A stretch of DNA of 17,574 nt from SLRI01 sp036796215 (GTDB taxonomy: Bacteria > Pseudomonadota > Alphaproteobacteria > Geminicoccales > Geminicoccaceae). The notes below the pieces were generated by a model. It saw only the letters and a list, made by a program, of their open reading frames with translations. It was not told where the DNA came from and did no database searches. The position numbers and the translations under genes were made by a program. Where the stretch lies: contig DAIRDJ010000076.1 in assembly GCA_036796215.1 (NCBI GenBank), positions 1-17,574 on the forward strand, in the 5' to 3' direction. Below are positions 6,605-14,274 of this stretch, in pieces (within the stretch, counting starts at the first letter, position 1; each line of letters starts with the position of its first letter).

Positions 6605-6610
6605 CATCAT
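6595..6610 (+). promoter_or_regulatory. Shared operator-like element, CUT1 copy
   Basis: GTGGT, two bases, then AATCATCAT. Almost the same word (GTGGT, one base, AATCATCAT) lies in front of the leftward CUT2 operon at 16342-16328, in the same orientation relative to transcription. This copy covers the -10 hexamer and reaches the expected start point, where a bound protein would block the polymerase. The regulator is not encoded in the window. Confidence 0.4.
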
Positions 6611-6648
6611 TTCAAACAGCCGACGCACCGATGTACCAGGGAGGTCAG

Positions 6649-7593
6649 TTGAGCGCGAGACAACTCGCGGGCGGTGCCGTGGCAGCGGTGCCGGCCCATA
6701 AGCGCAATCGCTGGCGAGACAATCACGACCGGTTCGTGGGCTTCCTGCTGCTCATGCCGCTCGTGGCCTTGATCCTCGGCCTCACGGTCTACCCGATCGC
6801 CCAGGTCATGCAGCTCTCGACCCAGCAGCAGGGCCTGTTCTCGACCGAGTCGACCTTCGTCGGCCTGCAGAACTTCCAGAACGTCGTCCAGCACGAGGCG
6901 TTCGGGCGGTCGGTCAAGAACACCTTCACCTTCGCCTTCGGCAGCCTCGCTTTGCAGATGGCGATCGGCCTTGCCGTGGCGCTGCTCTTGAACCGGCAGT
7001 TTCCGCTGCGCACCCCGATCCGCGGCGCGATGCTGTTCTCCTACCTCGTCCCCTATGTCGTCGCGGCCATGACCTGGAAGTTCATGTTCTCCGACGCGAC
7101 CGGGATCCTCAACTATTTCATCCGCTGGAGCGGCCTGCCGATGGCGGCGTCGCCCTTCGGCTCGCTCGACTGGTCGATGTTCGGCGTCATCCTGGTCAAC
7201 ACCTGGAAGAACTTCCCCTTCATGGTCCTGGTCTTTTTGGCGCAATTGCAGACCATCGACCAGGAGCTCTACGAGGCAGCCTCGGTCGACGGGGCCACCA
7301 GCTTCCAGCAGTTCTGGAACATCACCCTGCCCTCGCTGATCCCGATCATGCTGGTGGTCGGCATGCTGCGCACGATCTGGAACTTCAACAATTTCGAGGT
7401 GGTCTTCCTCTTGACGCAAGGCGGGCCGCTCGGGCGAACAGAGACCCTGCCCCTTCTGATCTACCGCTTCGTCTTCGGCGAGTTCAGCCTCGGCCGGGGT
7501 GCCGCTCTTGCCGTCATCGTCTTTTGCATCCTCGTCTCGATGTCGATCATCTACTGGTATTTCTACGAGCGGATGCAGGAGAAATTCAAATGA
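6649..7593 (+). CDS. Sugar ABC transporter permease, CUT1 family (MalF/UgpA type)
   Basis: Inner-membrane permease with six or so hydrophobic segments. The first (FVGFLLLMPLVALILGLTVYP) follows a basic N-terminal tail. The ATPase-coupling EAA loop reads YEAASVDGATSFQQFWNITLP near residue 210, and the ending is WYFYERMQEKFK. Length 314 residues, normal for this family. Start choice: TTG at 6649 has AGGGAGG four bases upstream, while the ATG at 6631 (320 residues) has none. TTG is preferred, but the ATG cannot be excluded. The last codons overlap the second permease by ATGA. Pairs with that permease to form the channel. No ATPase gene accompanies the operon, so a shared MalK-like ATPase encoded elsewhere is implied. 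Substrate unknown, probably a sugar or polyol. Confidence 0.92.
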   Translation: MSARQLAGGAVAAVPAHKRNRWRDNHDRFVGFLLLMPLVALILGLTVYPIAQVMQLSTQQQGLFSTESTFVGLQNFQNVVQHEAFGRSVKNTFTFAFGSLALQMAIGLAVALLLNRQFPLRTPIRGAMLFSYLVPYVVAAMTWKFMFSDATGILNYFIRWSGLPMAASPFGSLDWSMFGVILVNTWKNFPFMVLVFLAQLQTIDQELYEAASVDGATSFQQFWNITLPSLIPIMLVVGMLRTIWNFNNFEVVFLLTQGGPLGRTETLPLLIYRFVFGEFSLGRGAALAVIVFCILVSMSIIYWYFYERMQEKFK

Positions 7594-8435
7594 CCAGCAT
7601 CTCGCCCGCCGCCCGCCGCTTCGAGCGGGCCGTCCTCACCCTCTGCGCCGTCACCGTGCTGCTGATCGTGCTGCTGCCGCTGGTCTGGATGTTCTTCTCG
7701 AGCTTCAAGCCCAACACCGAGCTCTTCGAGCGGCCGCCGCAATTGCTGCCCAAGGCCTGGACGGTGATGCACTATATCGAGCTCTGGAACTTCACCACCT
7801 TCCCCCGCTACTTCCTCAATACCTTCCTGGTCGCCGGCATCGCCTGCGTCATCGGGCTCGTGGTCTCCTTGTGCTCGGTCTACGCCGTCACCCGCTTTCA
7901 GTTCATCGGGGCCAGGCCCTTCACCTTCGGCGTGCTCTTCATCTACATGCTGCCGCCGATCCTGTTGGCCCTGCCGTTCTTTCGAATCTGGTTCAACCTC
8001 GGCCAGCTCAACAGCCTGCCGGCCTTGGCCATCACCTACCTCACCATCACGCTTCCCTTCTCTTTATGGATCCTGCGCCCCTACATCGAGGCGATCCCGC
8101 GCGCCCTCGAGGAAGCCGCGATGATCGACGGCTGCACGCGCTTTCAGGCGTTCAGGAAGGTGATCGTGCCGCAGGCCTGGCCCGGCATCATCGCCACCTT
8201 CGTCTTCACCTTCGTCGTCGTCTGGAACGAGCTGCTCTACTCGCTCGTCCTGATCAGCGACGAGCCCAAGCGCACGGTCTCGCTCGGCATCGCGTCCTTG
8301 ATCCTCGAGACCTCGGTCTATAGCTGGGGCCTGGTCAATGCGGCGGGCGTCTTGGCCACCGTCCCCGTCCTCTTCCTCTTCGCCCTCGTCACCCGGCACA
8401 TGGTCACCGGACTCGGTGCCGGCGCCGTCAAGTGA
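7590..8435 (+). CDS. Sugar ABC transporter permease, CUT1 family (MalG/UgpE type)
   Basis: Second membrane subunit of the CUT1 transporter, 281 residues with about six hydrophobic segments, the first at residues 14-35 (AVLTLCAVTVLLIVLLPLVW). The long periplasmic stretch FSSFKPNTELFERPPQLLPK is typical of MalG-type proteins. The coupling EAA loop reads EEAAMIDGCTRFQAFRKVIVP near residue 170. The start at 7590 overlaps the upstream stop (ATGA) and has GCAGGAG about eight bases upstream, showing coupled translation. The stop codon lies in the loop of a stem-loop (8414-8444) separating it from the first binding-protein gene. Confidence 0.94.
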   Translation: MTSISPAARRFERAVLTLCAVTVLLIVLLPLVWMFFSSFKPNTELFERPPQLLPKAWTVMHYIELWNFTTFPRYFLNTFLVAGIACVIGLVVSLCSVYAVTRFQFIGARPFTFGVLFIYMLPPILLALPFFRIWFNLGQLNSLPALAITYLTITLPFSLWILRPYIEAIPRALEEAAMIDGCTRFQAFRKVIVPQAWPGIIATFVFTFVVVWNELLYSLVLISDEPKRTVSLGIASLILETSVYSWGLVNAAGVLATVPVLFLFALVTRHMVTGLGAGAVK

Positions 8436-8444
8436 CCGGCACCG
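8414..8444 (+). repeat. Stem-loop between permease and first binding protein
   Basis: CGGTGCCGG (8414-8422) and CCGGCACCG (8436-8444) form a perfect 9-bp stem, extendable by a T-G pair. The 13-base loop includes the permease stop codon. There is no T tract after it, so it is not an intrinsic terminator. As RNA it would shield the 5' end of the binding-protein message or mark a processing site. Confidence 0.55.
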
Positions 8445-8479
8445 GCTGATCCAAGAAAACCAACAGGAGGCTATGAATT

Positions 8480-9832
8480 ATGCGACCTCGTCACCTCTTC
8501 GCCGCCGTGGCACTGCTCGCCACCACAGCACTCACCGGCACGACGCCAATCGATGCGGCAAGGGCCCAGGGTATCGAGACGGTGCGCTTCTTGAGCCAGG
8601 AGACCGACCCCGACGTGGTCCGCGTCCAGCGCGCCTGGGTCGAGAAGTTCGTGACCGAGAACCCCGGCACCGACATCATCCTCGAGAGCGCGCCCAACAC
8701 CGTCATCAACACGCGGATCGCGACTTACGTCCAGGCGGGCGCCACGCTCGACGTCATCCACTCCGACCCGGGCTCCTCCGCCAGGCTCGCCGCGGCCGGC
8801 CTGCTCGCACCGATCGACGACGTGGTGGAACGGCTCGGCGGCCGTGACGGCTTTCTGCGCAACCGCCTCCTGATCGTCGACGACCAGGTCTATGCCTTGA
8901 ACCAGTCGGCCGGCATCCCGCAGTTCCACTACAGGAAGGACCTCTTCGCGGCCGCCGGGCTCGAGCCGCCCGAGACCTGGGAAGAGCTCTTGCATGCGGC
9001 CAAGACCCTGCATTCCGACGACGTCGCCGGGATCGCCTTGGCCGGCGGCGAGAACCGGATGACGACGATCATGTCGACCCTCTTCGTCTGGCAGAACTGC
9101 CACGACCTGTTCGATGAGGACCTCAACCTCATCATGGACCACGAGCGGACGGCAGAGGCCGCCGCCATGTATGCCGAGCTCCTGCAATACGCCCCGCCCG
9201 ACGCCGTCTCCTGGGCCTTCCAGGAGCCGATCGAGAGCTTCTGGTCCGGCCGCGCCGCCATGGTGCTCTATTGGCACGCCATGGACCTCACCTACCGGCA
9301 GAACCCGGCCCTGATCGAGAATGTCGGCATCGGCCCGGTCGTCGGCAACCGGATGAAGGCGACCCAGATGGGGGCCCGCAACATCGCGGTCTTCAAGGAA
9401 TCGCCCACGGTCGAGACCGGCAAGAAGTGGATCGAGTTCATGTTCACGCCCGAGAACGCAGCGATGCTGACCGAGACCTCGCCGCAGCTCTACCCGCCGG
9501 CAACGCAGGCCGCGATGGAGCAGCTGCGCACCTCGGAGGCCGGCAGCATGCAGGCCTTCGGCGACGTCCTCTTCGACGTCCATTGGGCGGCCGACCCTTA
9601 CGCGATCAGCGAGATCCTGCACGCAGGGGCGGTCGATCGCGAGAACTGCACCATCCGCGACACCAATATCGTCAACCCCTTTATCGCCAACCTCTGGAAC
9701 AGCAACCTCTACGCCCGGGCGATCCAGAAGATCGCTTATGAGGATGCCGACCCGCGCGAGGCCGTGGCCGAGGCGCACCGCCTGCTGCAGGAGCAGATCG
9801 ACGTCGCCAAGGCCGAGCTCGCCCAGCAGTAA
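8480..9832 (+). CDS. Extracellular solute-binding protein, CUT1 family, paralogue 1
   Basis: Periplasmic ligand receptor delivering substrate to the CUT1 permeases. 450 residues, UgpB/MalE-like. A secretory signal peptide covers about residues 1-30 (MRPRHLFAAVALLATTALTG, then ...DAARA), with likely cleavage at ARA-QG. Mature blocks include TDPDVVRVQRAWVEKF, TRIATYVQAG, HYRKDLFAAAGLEPPETWEE and WNSNLYARAIQKI. Only two cysteines occur, C207 and C390; both are kept in the neighbouring paralogue, suggesting a disulfide. The ATG at 8480 has AGGAGG nine bases upstream, a stronger site than those of the permeases. Well over half of its residues match, by eye, the next gene, so the pair arose by tandem duplication. 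Substitutions concentrate in the regions after GAPxxx/SAPxxx and around the 290-340 segment, so ligand preference may differ. Confidence 0.94.
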   Translation: MRPRHLFAAVALLATTALTGTTPIDAARAQGIETVRFLSQETDPDVVRVQRAWVEKFVTENPGTDIILESAPNTVINTRIATYVQAGATLDVIHSDPGSSARLAAAGLLAPIDDVVERLGGRDGFLRNRLLIVDDQVYALNQSAGIPQFHYRKDLFAAAGLEPPETWEELLHAAKTLHSDDVAGIALAGGENRMTTIMSTLFVWQNCHDLFDEDLNLIMDHERTAEAAAMYAELLQYAPPDAVSWAFQEPIESFWSGRAAMVLYWHAMDLTYRQNPALIENVGIGPVVGNRMKATQMGARNIAVFKESPTVETGKKWIEFMFTPENAAMLTETSPQLYPPATQAAMEQLRTSEAGSMQAFGDVLFDVHWAADPYAISEILHAGAVDRENCTIRDTNIVNPFIANLWNSNLYARAIQKIAYEDADPREAVAEAHRLLQEQIDVAKAELAQQ

Positions 9833-9842
9833 CCCTCTGGCT

Positions 9843-9865
9843 GGCGGGTAGCCCATCTGCCCGCC
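9843..9865 (+). repeat. Strong stem-loop between the two binding-protein genes
   Basis: GGCGGGTAG (9843-9851) pairs with CTGCCCGCC (9857-9865): nine pairs including one T-G, loop CCCAT. It starts 11 bases after the first binding protein's stop, with no T tract following, so it should protect the 3' end of that message or attenuate read-through to the second gene. Confidence 0.6.
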
Positions 9866-9895
9866 GGCCGTTCAACCGTTCAGGGAGAGAACAAG

Positions 9896-11239
9896 ATGAT
9901 CATCAAGAGAGGCCTGCTCGCCAGCGCCGCCTTGCTGGCCGCCACCGCGCTTACCGCCCCGCAGCTGGCTGACGCGCAAGGCATCAAGACCGTCCGCTAC
10001 CTCAACCAGGAAACCGACCCCACCGTCGTCGCCATCCAGCGCAACTGGGTCGAAGCCTTCATCGCCGAGAACCCGGGCATCGACGTGATCCTCGAGGGAG
10101 CACCCGCCGGCGTCATCAACCAGCGCATCGCCACCTACGTCCAGGCGGGCGCCCCTCTCGACGTCGTCCATGCCGATGGCGGCTCGGCTGCCCGCGCCGC
10201 CGCTGCCGGCCTGCTCGAGCCCTTGAACGATGTGGTCGATGCGCTCGGCGGCCGCGACGCCTTCCTGCCCGGCCGGCTGCTGGTCTACGAAGACAACGTC
10301 TATTCGATCAACCAGGCCGGCACGAGCCCGCAGCTCCACTACCGCAAGGACCTCTTCGAAGCCGCCGGCCTCGAGCCGCCCACGACCTGGGAGGAGCTGC
10401 TGCACGCGGCCAAGACGCTGCATTCCGACGAGGTTGCGGGCATTGCCCTTCCCGGCGGCGAGAACCGGGCGACCACCATCTATGCCGGCGTCTTCCTCTG
10501 GCAGAACTGCGGCGACTTCTTCGACCCCGACCTCAACGTGACGCTCGACAACGAGCGCACGGCCGAGGCCCTGCAGTTCTATGCCGATCTGCTCGAATAC
10601 ACCCCACCCGATTCCGTCTCCTGGGCCTTCAACGAGCCGATCGAGAGCTTCTGGTCGGGCCGCTCCGCCATGGTCGCCTACTGGCACGGGCTCGACCTCA
10701 CCTTCAGGCAGAACCCGGACCTCGTCGCGAACATCGGCGTGGTGCCGATGCCCGAAGGCAAGATGCGGGTGACCGAGCAGGGCGGCCGCTACGTCTCGGT
10801 CTTCAACAGCTCGCAAGCGATCGACGAGTCGAAGAAGTGGGTGCAGTACATCTTCACGCCCGAGAACGCGACCAAGCTGACCGAGACGACGCCGATGCTC
10901 TACCCGCCGGCGACCGAGGCCGGCATCGAGATGCTGAAGAGCTCGCAGTCGCCGCAGATCCAGGCCTATGGCGACATCCTCTTCGAGGTCACCTATCCGA
11001 CCGCCGCGTTCGCCTACAACCAGATCTTCAACGGCGGCGGCATCGACCCCGCGACCTGCACCATCCGCGAGACCGGCGTGGTCAACCCGTTCGTCAGCGT
11101 CGTCTGGAACAGCAACCTCTACGCCCGCGCGGTGCAGCAGGTGGCCTTCCAGGATCGCGACCCGGCCGAGGCCGCGGCCGAAGCCCATGCCGCGATCGCC
11201 GAGCAGGTCGCGGTCGCCAAGACCGAAATGGCCAATTGA
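9896..11239 (+). CDS. Extracellular solute-binding protein, CUT1 family, paralogue 2
   Basis: Second periplasmic receptor of the operon, 447 residues. Signal peptide at about residues 1-27 (MIIKRGLLASAALLAATALT ending ADA-QG). It aligns nearly without gaps to its neighbour: TDPTVVAIQRNWVEAF, QRIATYVQAG, LHYRKDLFEAAGLEPPTTWE, NEPIESFWSGRSAMV, ENATKLTETTPMLYPPAT and WNSNLYARAVQQV. Its only cysteines, C205 and C388, match C207 and C390 of the first copy. The start has AGGGAGAG about seven bases upstream. Two receptors feeding one permease pair would widen or tune substrate range, or one copy may act in sensing. The gene ends 72 bases before the converging epimerase remnant. A different ligand from copy 1 is possible but unproven. 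Confidence 0.94.
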   Translation: MIIKRGLLASAALLAATALTAPQLADAQGIKTVRYLNQETDPTVVAIQRNWVEAFIAENPGIDVILEGAPAGVINQRIATYVQAGAPLDVVHADGGSAARAAAAGLLEPLNDVVDALGGRDAFLPGRLLVYEDNVYSINQAGTSPQLHYRKDLFEAAGLEPPTTWEELLHAAKTLHSDEVAGIALPGGENRATTIYAGVFLWQNCGDFFDPDLNVTLDNERTAEALQFYADLLEYTPPDSVSWAFNEPIESFWSGRSAMVAYWHGLDLTFRQNPDLVANIGVVPMPEGKMRVTEQGGRYVSVFNSSQAIDESKKWVQYIFTPENATKLTETTPMLYPPATEAGIEMLKSSQSPQIQAYGDILFEVTYPTAAFAYNQIFNGGGIDPATCTIRETGVVNPFVSVVWNSNLYARAVQQVAFQDRDPAEAAAEAHAAIAEQVAVAKTEMAN

Positions 11240-11267
11240 GGCCAACGAGGCTCGGATGAGGGCCGGC

Positions 11268-11295
11268 CCAGGCAGTTGCCGGGCGGGCCGCCTGG
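11268..11295. terminator. GC-rich inverted repeat between convergent operons
   Basis: CCAGGC (11268-11273) and GCCTGG (11290-11295) can pair, and inner GC-rich words offer alternative stems. The position between the end of the CUT1 operon and the end of the CUT2 operon suits a bidirectional terminator, but no T tract is present on either strand. Confidence 0.3.
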
Positions 11296-11311
11296 CGCCG
11301 CTCTGGTCCGA

Positions 11312-12204
11312 TCAGGCCCGGTAGTAGTTGCGCCACGAATGCTCCGGCGCGAAGCCCAGCATTCGCTTGGCCTTCCGGTTGGAGAGCAGCGTCTCGTACT
11401 CGCCGAGATCGTCGATCTTCAAGGGAACATTCGGATAAAAACGCTCGAGCAGCCCGCGGGTCGGCAGATCCGAGGCCGTCTCGTTGTTGGCGACGTTGAA
11501 AACCTCGTAGCCGAGCCTGTCCGCCTCGATGCACAGCCTGGTGATTTGCCCCAGATCGCGGGCGTCGATGTAGCTCCACGCAAGCCGCTTCTTGCAGCCC
11601 GGGTCGGCGAAATACCTGCCCCAGTCGGCGTATTCGTGCGGCTCGATGACATTGCCGATCCTGAGCGCGTAGATGTCGAAGCCGCTCCTGGTGGCGAAGG
11701 CCCGCGCCGTCTTCTCGTTGCAGATCTTCGAGAGCGCGCAGGAATCGGCCGGGTTGGCGTCGTACTCCTCGTCCAGCGGGAAGTACTGCCTGTCGACCGG
11801 CTCGTGGTCGAAAATGCTGTAGGTGGTCTCGCTCGAGGCGATGACGATCTTCTTGATGCCGAGGGTCACCGCCGCTTCGATGACGTTGTAGGTGCCCATG
11901 GTGTTGACGCGGAAGAGCTCGTTGTCGGGCGTGATCATGATCCGCGGCACGGCGGCGAAGTGGACCACGGCATCGACCGGCTGCGGCCTGAGCGACGGAT
12001 CGAGCTCGTGCAGGCCCATGTAGGACGAGAGTGCCACGAAGACCTGCCCGAGTCGGTGATGTCGGTCTTGAGCGTGCGGACCTTGGGGTTGTCGAGTGGT
12101 GCCACGTCGAGATTGAGCACCTCGTAGCCGTGCTCGACAAGATACTGGACGACGTGCTTGCCGGCCTTGCCGCTGCCGCCGGTGAACATGATGCGCTTGG
12201 CCAT
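11312..12204 (-). pseudogene. NAD-dependent epimerase/dehydratase (extended SDR), frameshifted and lacking the catalytic Tyr
   Basis: Homologue of NAD(P)-dependent nucleotide-sugar epimerases/dehydratases, about 297 residues if repaired. The N-terminal part, from ATG at 12204 (GGAGAAG upstream), reads MAKRIMFTGGSGKAGKHVVQ with the Gly-rich NAD motif and runs to KTDITDSG. The remainder, QVFVALSSYMGLHELDP onward to SWRNYYRA, is in another frame. One base is missing near 12046-12050, in a CCCG run of the plus strand. A second lesion lies in the catalytic YxxxK: the sequence reads ADSCALSKICNEK, with TGC (11740-11738) where Tyr (TAC) is expected. Later blocks DIYALRIGNVIEPHEYADW, WSYIDARDLGQI and LLSNRKAKRMLGF are well kept, so decay would be recent. 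A sequencing error could explain the frameshift but less easily both. Last gene of the CUT2 operon, 28 bases after a permease. Confidence 0.8.
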
Positions 12205-12232
12205 GGGTCTTCTCCAATCGACAAGTGGCATG

Positions 12233-13249
12233 TCAGTGGCTGATCTGGCCCTCGCGGAACTGAAGGGTGCGGAAGGCAACGACAGTGATGAAGATGAGCC
12301 CCAACAGCACCTGCTGGACGAAGGAGGTGAGCCCAGTGAGCACGAGGCCGTTCTCGAGAATCGCCAGGATCAGGGCCCCCATCAGCGAACCCATGACCAG
12401 GCCGCGGCCACCGAACAGCGAGGTGCCGCCCAGGACCACGAGGGCGATGGCGTGGAACTCGACCCCATAGGCGAGCGCTGCCTGGGCCGAGTTGAGCCTC
12501 GCCACCCAGACCCAGGCCGCGAGTGCGGCGAGACCGCCCATGATCGTGTAGGTGACGAACTTGATCCGGTTGACGTCGATGCCGGCGAGCCGGGCCGCCT
12601 CCTCGTTGCCGCCGACGGCGATGATCTCCTGGCCGATCTTCGTGGCGTTGAGGAAGTACCAGCCCCAGATCGCCACGGCTAAGGCGAGGTAGACGGAAGG
12701 TGCAAAGCCGAAAATCCGCGCCCTGGCGATCCACAAGAAGGCGTCCGGGTAGCCGAAGAGGATCTGGTGGCCGAGTGCCACGTAGGCGATGCCGCGAAAC
12801 AGCGCCATGGTGCCCAGCGTGACGATCAGCGGCGGGACCCTCAGCCTCGCGATGCAAAAGCCGTTGAAGGCGCCGCAGGCGGCCCCGACGGCGACGCCGG
12901 CGAGGAGGGCCAGGATCACCGGCAGCTGCCAGGTGACCAGGATCAGGCCGAAGGTGGTGCCGACGAGCGCCACGATGGCACCGATCGAGAGGTCGATGCC
13001 CTTGGTCGTGATGACAAAGGTCATGCCGACACCGAGGATGATGTAGGCAGCCCCCTGATTGAGGACGATGACGATGTTGCGCCAGGAGAGGAAGCGCTCG
13101 TTGACGAGATAGAACACGATGATCAAGCTGATCATCAAAAGTGCGGTCGTGGCGAGCGAGGTGAAGTTGGGATAGTCGCCGCTCAATCGACGCCAGTGAT
13201 CGGCGAGGCCACGGCGCTCGGTGGTCGGACGATCGACGGTGGCTTGCAT
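12233..13249 (-). CDS. Sugar ABC transporter permease, CUT2 family (RbsC type), second subunit
   Basis: Membrane subunit of a ribose/xylose-type ABC importer, 338 residues with about eight to ten hydrophobic segments. The family hallmark GVGMTFVITTKGIDLSIGAI lies near residues 72-92. Further RbsC-type blocks are GAFNGFCIARLRVPPLIVTL, the cytoplasmic coupling loop GNEEAARLAGIDVNRIKF, and LGGTSLFGGRGLVMGSLMGA. A basic, non-secretory N-terminus precedes the first helix. It starts 23 bases after the other permease and is clearly related to it but not a copy, so the channel is probably a heterodimer rather than the RbsC homodimer. The epimerase remnant follows. Confidence 0.94.
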   Translation of the reverse strand: MQATVDRPTTERRGLADHWRRLSGDYPNFTSLATTALLMISLIIVFYLVNERFLSWRNIVIVLNQGAAYIILGVGMTFVITTKGIDLSIGAIVALVGTTFGLILVTWQLPVILALLAGVAVGAACGAFNGFCIARLRVPPLIVTLGTMALFRGIAYVALGHQILFGYPDAFLWIARARIFGFAPSVYLALAVAIWGWYFLNATKIGQEIIAVGGNEEAARLAGIDVNRIKFVTYTIMGGLAALAAWVWVARLNSAQAALAYGVEFHAIALVVLGGTSLFGGRGLVMGSLMGALILAILENGLVLTGLTSFVQQVLLGLIFITVVAFRTLQFREGQISH

Positions 13250-13272
13250 GGCGCCTCGGCTCCGTTCTCTGG

Positions 13273-14274
13273 TCAGCTCTTGAACTCGGTGCTTTCGCGC
13301 GCCATCCGGAAGGCGACGACCGCGATGAGCAGAATGCCCAAGGCCACGAGTTGCCAGAACTGGACGACGCCCGAGAGCAACAGGCCGGTATCCAGCACGC
13401 CGAGGATCAGGGCCCCCAGCACCGTGCCGAGGACGAGGCCGCGGCCGCCGAAGAGCGAGGTGCCGCCGAGGATCACGGCGGCGATGACGTGCAGCTCGAT
13501 GCCGAAGCCGAAGACGGCCTGGGCCGCGTCCTGGCGGCCGACGATGACGATGGTGGTGAGCCCGGTGAGCACGCCCATGATCACGTAGGTGAAGAACTTG
13601 GTGCGCACGACATCGATGCCGGCGAGCCGGGCCGCCTCCTCGTTGCCGCCGACCGCGGTGATGCGCTGGCCCATGCGGGTCGAGGTGAGGAAAAAATGGC
13701 CGCCGAGCACGGTCAGCGTGGCGATATAGACCGGCACCGGCAGGCCGAAGAGCCGGCCGTCGCCGATCCAGGGCAACGGCTCGGCAAAGCGCATGAAGAC
13801 CCGGCCTTCACCCAGGAGATAGGCGAGCCCGCGGAAGAAGGTGAGGGTGCCGAGGGTGACGATGATCGGTGGCACCTTGACGACGGCGACGAGAAAGCCG
13901 TTGAAGGCGCCGCAGAGGGCGCCCACGACAAAGGCCACGCCGAGCGCGACCAGGGCCGGCATGCCGTAGTCGATCATCAAGAGACCGATGATGGTCGAGG
14001 TGAGCCCGATCGTCGAGCCGATCGAGATGTCGATGCCGCCGGAGGTGAGGACCAGGGTCATGCCGACGCCGGCGATGATGTAGAGCGATGCCTGATTGAG
14101 GATGTTGATGATCACTACCTGGCTGAAGAAGCGTTCGGAGGTGAACGAGAAGACCGTGACCAGGACCACCAGCATCGCGATCGAGGAGATCAGGAGGCCG
14201 GTGTCGGGGTGGTAGTTGCGCAGGCTGTCGAAGAGGCCGGAGCGCTCTTCCGGCGCTGGTGCGGCGGCGCTCAT
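13273..14274 (-). CDS. Sugar ABC transporter permease, CUT2 family (RbsC type), first subunit
   Basis: Partner permease of the CUT2 importer, 333 residues. It carries the hallmark GVGMTLVLTSGGIDISIGST near residue 80, GAFNGFLVAVVKVPPIIVTL, the coupling loop GNEEAARLAGIDVVRTKFFT and LGGTSLFGGRGLVLGTVLGA. The hydrophilic start MSAAAPAPEERSGLFDSLRN precedes about eight to ten hydrophobic segments. The start codon overlaps the ATPase stop (ATGA at 14274-14271), so translation is coupled to the ATPase. Both permeases share long identical blocks at the coupling loop, as expected if they dock on the same single-domain ATPase. The order binding protein, ATPase, permease, permease resembles two-permease CUT2 systems such as E. 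coli YtfQRT-YjfF. Confidence 0.94.
   Translation of the reverse strand: MSAAAPAPEERSGLFDSLRNYHPDTGLLISSIAMLVVLVTVFSFTSERFFSQVVIINILNQASLYIIAGVGMTLVLTSGGIDISIGSTIGLTSTIIGLLMIDYGMPALVALGVAFVVGALCGAFNGFLVAVVKVPPIIVTLGTLTFFRGLAYLLGEGRVFMRFAEPLPWIGDGRLFGLPVPVYIATLTVLGGHFFLTSTRMGQRITAVGGNEEAARLAGIDVVRTKFFTYVIMGVLTGLTTIVIVGRQDAAQAVFGFGIELHVIAAVILGGTSLFGGRGLVLGTVLGALILGVLDTGLLLSGVVQFWQLVALGILLIAVVAFRMARESTEFKS

Noticed and set aside
11094..12857. 587-codon minus-strand frame covering the epimerase region
   Set aside because: It uses the wrong frame of the epimerase for most of its length and runs into receptor and permease genes; it only stays open because of GC bias. A 1-base frameshift in the epimerase explains the region better.
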